Notes under the pieces: generated by a model
What the model saw: the letters and a program-made list of their open reading frames with translations, nothing else
Told to the model about the DNA's origin: nothing
Databases searched by the model: none
Part shown: one piece after another, positions 60,930-64,000 of the stretch
Numbering within the stretch: position 1 is the stretch's first letter
How the letters are laid out: each line of letters begins with the position of its first letter
Position numbers and translations under genes: made by a program
Source of the DNA: an uncultured Ignavibacteriota bacterium
GTDB taxonomy: Bacteria > Bacteroidota > Ignavibacteria > Palsa-1295
DNA: 64,000 bases
Assembly: GCA_903900335.1 (NCBI GenBank)
Contig: CAIUMP010000004.1
Span: forward strand, 186,001-250,000
Reading direction: 5' to 3'

Positions 60930-61085
60930 GAAAGTTCTCATCTTCTTCTAATTGTATTTTTATCCCGCAAGCGGTAACTTTGTGGGTTCGCCTTTGCGAC
61001 CGCCTAGTAGAGCAATGCAAATGCGTGGATTGTGGTCGGGCCGCAATTTCGTTCGTCATCTCAAACACATTCGATTCATACGAAT

Positions 61086-63401
61086 TTGAAACAGATCTTA
61101 TCTATACTGGCACTTATCTGTGTAACAATCTCCGTTGGGTATTCCGATGCAATCAGCAGTCCCAGCATCCACGGTAAGATTAGCGCAGGTGGACAACCCG
61201 TTGTTGGCGCAACGATCCGACTTCTTGAACTGGATTGCGCTACGCATAGCGACGCAAACGGTGAGTACGCTTTTACCAATCTTTCTTCGGGCTTGTACCA
61301 TCTCTTTGTTCGGTCGTTGGGATACGCTTCGGTCTCTGGTTCGGTTACGGTGACCGACGGTGTGGCTGAGCTTTCCTTTAGCCTCATTGAGTCCGCGATA
61401 CCGGGAGAGGAGGTGGTCGTCTCTGCGACGCCATATCCCAGACCCGAGAGCCAACAGTATCAGTCGGTTGCGTCGAAGTCCATGCAAGAGCTACACGCAA
61501 GCACGGGTTCTAGCTTCGCTGAACAGCTAGCTGATTTGCCGGGGGTCTCCGTTCGATGGAACGGCTCCGCACCCGCGCGCCCGATGCTTCGCGGACTCAC
61601 GGACAACGATGTTCTCGTCCTCGAGAACGGCCTCCGGATCGGAGATATATCCACTTTCGACCCCGCTCATGCCGTGCCAATCGAGCAAGAGGCCGTCGAG
61701 CAGATTGACGTTGTTCGCGGACCCGCGAGCGTGATGTTCGGTCCTAACGCAGTCGGTGGGTTGGTCAACGTCATTACGGATCTCATTCCTATGGCTTCCT
61801 CGCAATCAGTTACCGGCCGAGTGTCCGCGCTTGGAAACACTGTGAGTGATCTCTATTCAGGATATTCCACCACCACACTAAGCGATGGTGCTTCAGCGTT
61901 CAAGTTTTCCGTGGGCGGGCTCCATTCCCAGGATATTCGCATACCGACTGGTTTCTATACTGACCCTGGAACGGCGCAGGGCTATCAGCTCGATCGACTT
62001 CCACAGTCGTTCAACCATACGTCCGAAGAAGCTGTAGGATATTCGTATGCAGGGAATTTTGGAATGATTGGTGTTGGTGTGAAACATTATGCGATGAATT
62101 GGGGAATTCCTGGAGATCCGATCGATACGACCTATAAAAATCCAACATTCTCACGGATTCAGATGGAGAAATACAGTTTCGAATTGCGCGGGCTCTTTGA
62201 AGTTCGCGGTACACTTATCAATCAAATCAAGTTGAATGCAAACACCGTTGATTACAACCACTCCGAGCACCCCACCGCACCCGACATGGATTCGGCAGGA
62301 AATCCACTCGGTACGTATGCGGAGTTCGAGCAAAACAACTTTCACCAGAATAACTATAATGCTTCACTCCAATTCCTGCTGACTCCGATGAATGGCTGGC
62401 AAGGGACCTTTGGGATCTGGACGAACTTTGACAACCTGACGATCGGCGGTCTTCAGCCGCTCGGTCCCAACACCATGACCACGGATCTCGCTGGATACTT
62501 GTACGAGGAATACTCGGCAAACGAAAATACGCGATTCCAAGGTGCCATCCGCTATGATTACGACAAGATTCAGACGACTCCTGATCCTTCCTCAACTTCG
62601 TCTCGCTTCCAAACCTTAGATACCTCTCGCTTGGCGAGTGCCTTTACGGGTTCTATTGGCGTCATTCAAAAACTTACAAGCGAACTAACGGGCTCGCTAA
62701 GTATTTCTCGTTCGTTCCGCGCACCAACGCAGCAAGAACTATTTGGCCGTGGGCCGGACGATGCGAGCGCATCATCCATCCTTGGAGATTCGAGCCTTGT
62801 GCCTGAGACGGGATTAGGTATTGATCTGTCGATCAAGGGTCAGTATTCTGGATTTTCGTTCGAGGTTTCTCCCTACGTTAATCTTATTACCAACTATTTG
62901 TACAGCTATTTGCCCGGTGGCATTGATACGATAAATCAGCCGAACTACCCGTACCGTCAATTCGCGCAGACGAACGCTCGTCTCTATGGATTCGACCTTA
63001 CGGCGTCGACACAGATTATGGATCACTGGGCCCTAACGGTCAGTGGTAGTTATGTGAATGCTTTCTCGACGAAGGATTCCATCACCCCGCTTCCGTTCAT
63101 TCCTCCGATGAAAGGCCTACTTCGACTAGATTATCAAGACAATATCTATTCGGGCATGATCGAATGGCGCGTGGCCGCCGCGCAAAACAATCTTGGAATT
63201 GGCGAAACCCCGACTGCTGGTTATGGGATTGTCAATCTTGGAGCAGGGGTTCGGCTTACACAGGGGAGGATGGTTCACCATGTGAGTCTCCATTGCGACA
63301 ATCTACTCAATCAATCCTATCGCGACAATCTTTCTGTTCTTAAAGACTTTCTGCCTCAACCAGCGCGCGGATTTCGGCTAGTCTATGACCTAACGTATTG
63401 A
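61086..63401 (+). CDS. TonB-dependent outer-membrane receptor
   Basis: The frame opens at GTG 61032. I prefer TTG 61086, which begins a signal peptide (KQILSILALICVTISVGYSDA); this choice is uncertain. Domains: carboxypeptidase-regulatory-like (about 30-110, ISAGGQPVVGATIRLLELDC), then a plug (QYQSVASKSMQELHASTGS, LADLPGVSVRWNGSAPARPM, LRGLTDNDVLVLENGL, IDVVRGPASVMFGPNAVGG). The barrel follows, with FRAPTQQELFGRGPDDA and the final aromatic F/Y end LVYDLTY. It takes up a large ligand such as a siderophore, vitamin or metal complex with energy from TonB. The ligand is not shown. The preceding 156 bases contain no gene. Confidence 0.92.
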   Translation: MKQILSILALICVTISVGYSDAISSPSIHGKISAGGQPVVGATIRLLELDCATHSDANGEYAFTNLSSGLYHLFVRSLGYASVSGSVTVTDGVAELSFSLIESAIPGEEVVVSATPYPRPESQQYQSVASKSMQELHASTGSSFAEQLADLPGVSVRWNGSAPARPMLRGLTDNDVLVLENGLRIGDISTFDPAHAVPIEQEAVEQIDVVRGPASVMFGPNAVGGLVNVITDLIPMASSQSVTGRVSALGNTVSDLYSGYSTTTLSDGASAFKFSVGGLHSQDIRIPTGFYTDPGTAQGYQLDRLPQSFNHTSEEAVGYSYAGNFGMIGVGVKHYAMNWGIPGDPIDTTYKNPTFSRIQMEKYSFELRGLFEVRGTLINQIKLNANTVDYNHSEHPTAPDMDSAGNPLGTYAEFEQNNFHQNNYNASLQFLLTPMNGWQGTFGIWTNFDNLTIGGLQPLGPNTMTTDLAGYLYEEYSANENTRFQGAIRYDYDKIQTTPDPSSTSSRFQTLDTSRLASAFTGSIGVIQKLTSELTGSLSISRSFRAPTQQELFGRGPDDASASSILGDSSLVPETGLGIDLSIKGQYSGFSFEVSPYVNLITNYLYSYLPGGIDTINQPNYPYRQFAQTNARLYGFDLTASTQIMDHWALTVSGSYVNAFSTKDSITPLPFIPPMKGLLRLDYQDNIYSGMIEWRVAAAQNNLGIGETPTAGYGIVNLGAGVRLTQGRMVHHVSLHCDNLLNQSYRDNLSVLKDFLPQPARGFRLVYDLTY

Positions 63402-63437
63402 GATTCCGTCACAACGAAATTACCCAGAAGTTGTTTT

Positions 63438-63463
63438 AAGGCTGCTAATCCTCCAACAGCCTT
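63438..63463 (+). terminator. Possible hairpin/terminator between the two TonB receptor genes
   Basis: AAGGCTG (63438-63444) and CAGCCTT (63457-63463) form a 7-bp stem with a 12-base loop, 36 bases after the stop of the first receptor. The following bases are not a strong T-run, so termination may be partial. Confidence 0.35.
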
Positions 63464-63480
63464 CTAATGCATATCCGAAT

Positions 63481-64000
63481 ATGAAAATCCTTCTCACGGC
63501 AGCACTACTCTGTGCTATTGTATCGACCGATGCGCTAGCGCAACAATCCGTTGGCTCCATATCGGGAAAGGTTCGACTTCGCACGACCGAGCAGGCTGGC
63601 AGTCTCCGCGTTGAGGTGGAAGAGGTTACGACCGAGGCAAAGGTCGAGCTCGCTGAAGTTGACACCTCCGGCTCGTTCACCGTCCGAAATCTGCCATTCG
63701 GTACTTACGATCTGTATTTATTCGAACACGAGCACTCCGTCTTTGCAAAGCGGGTGACGGTCAACTCGGCGATTCCGTTTTGCGTGAACATCGAGGCGAT
63801 TCCGGATTTCAGCGGCACGGAGATCACCGTGACAGATACCCATCTTGAATCGACCCAGCCAACCATCCACACGCTGTTCACCGCACCGGTCATTGCATCG
63901 CTCCCCGTTACGAATCCAGCGCGTCAAGTAGAAGCAATATTGCTGAATAGCCCTGGAGTCGTGCCGGACGAAGATGGAAGGCTCCATATGAGGGGTGAGG
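63481..64000 (+). CDS. Second TonB-dependent receptor, N-terminal part (cut by window end)
   Basis: ATG at 63481 opens a frame that stays open to the window end (173 codons). Signal peptide MKILLTAALLCAIVSTDALAQ. A carboxypeptidase-regulatory-like domain follows (GSISGKVRLRTTEQAGS ... FTVRNLPFGTYDLYLFE). Then comes a linker GTEITVTDTHLESTQP and the start of the plug, with LPVTNPARQVEAILLNSPGV and VPDEDGRLHMRGE. The order is the same as in the receptor gene before it, with 79 bases between. The gene continues to the right. Confidence 0.9.
   Translation, partial: MKILLTAALLCAIVSTDALAQQSVGSISGKVRLRTTEQAGSLRVEVEEVTTEAKVELAEVDTSGSFTVRNLPFGTYDLYLFEHEHSVFAKRVTVNSAIPFCVNIEAIPDFSGTEITVTDTHLESTQPTIHTLFTAPVIASLPVTNPARQVEAILLNSPGVVPDEDGRLHMRGE

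Overview
The window is a 64 kb stretch of a bacterial chromosome of roughly 54-56% G+C by eye. It is dense with genes and has no rRNA, tRNA, CRISPR array or insertion sequence that I can recognise. The gene content suggests the FCB group (Bacteroidota/Chlorobiota/Kapabacteria-like): a Bacteroidetes-type GlmU-like sugar nucleotidyltransferase, many small lipoproteins with fibronectin-III-like or DUF6252-like parts, TonB receptors with a carboxypeptidase-regulatory-like N-terminus, weak Shine-Dalgarno sequences, and Wza/Wzi/Wzz-type export genes that imply an outer membrane. This assignment is inference from families, not from a marker gene.

Layout. 1-9046: end of a GlmU-like gene, a lipoprotein, HPPD (tyrosine catabolism), a PBP4-type D,D-peptidase, a pair of secreted M16 peptidases (one active, one pseudo-subunit), then phoR/phoB on the minus strand. 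9047-12340: a phosphate region with four 11-bp direct repeats that look like a Pho box, then pstB-phoU, an OsmC peroxidase with a good terminator, and a TraB/GumN protein. 12572-21865: an MsbA-like ABC exporter, an sdpR/sdpI-like immunity pair with a palindromic operator, a DUF4139 protein, an unusual two-gene signalling pair (cNMP-domain histidine kinase plus a response regulator fused to a thioredoxin-reductase-like flavoprotein without its cysteines), a TPR protein and an HU protein with a lysine/alanine tail. Four intergenic palindromes that begin with GTCATT lie in this part. 22171-31653: accessory genes (four lipoproteins including a Tat-type Rieske protein, MsrB, a PD40 protein, an NmrA-like protein, HisC, DUF58, and an ORF6N phage-type protein).

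31946-55750 is one long plus-strand exopolysaccharide/O-antigen-like cluster of 16 genes. It covers sugar-nucleotide synthesis (WbpA-like, WecB, WbpE-like), initiation (two tandem polyprenyl-phosphate sugar phosphotransferases), glycosyltransferases, a flippase, a Wzy/ligase protein, chain-length control and outer-membrane export. It ends with a chimera of a GT2 glycosyltransferase and a degenerate initiating transferase. No BY-kinase or phosphatase is present. 55814-60929 continues on the same strand with accA, a small membrane protein, a YbgC-type thioesterase, nadC and an OmpR/EnvZ-type two-component system. Two TonB-dependent receptors follow, the second cut by the window end.

The most unusual items are the cysteine-less response regulator/flavoprotein fusion with its kinase, the GT2/dead phosphotransferase chimera, the Pho-box-like repeat array and the GTCATT palindrome family.
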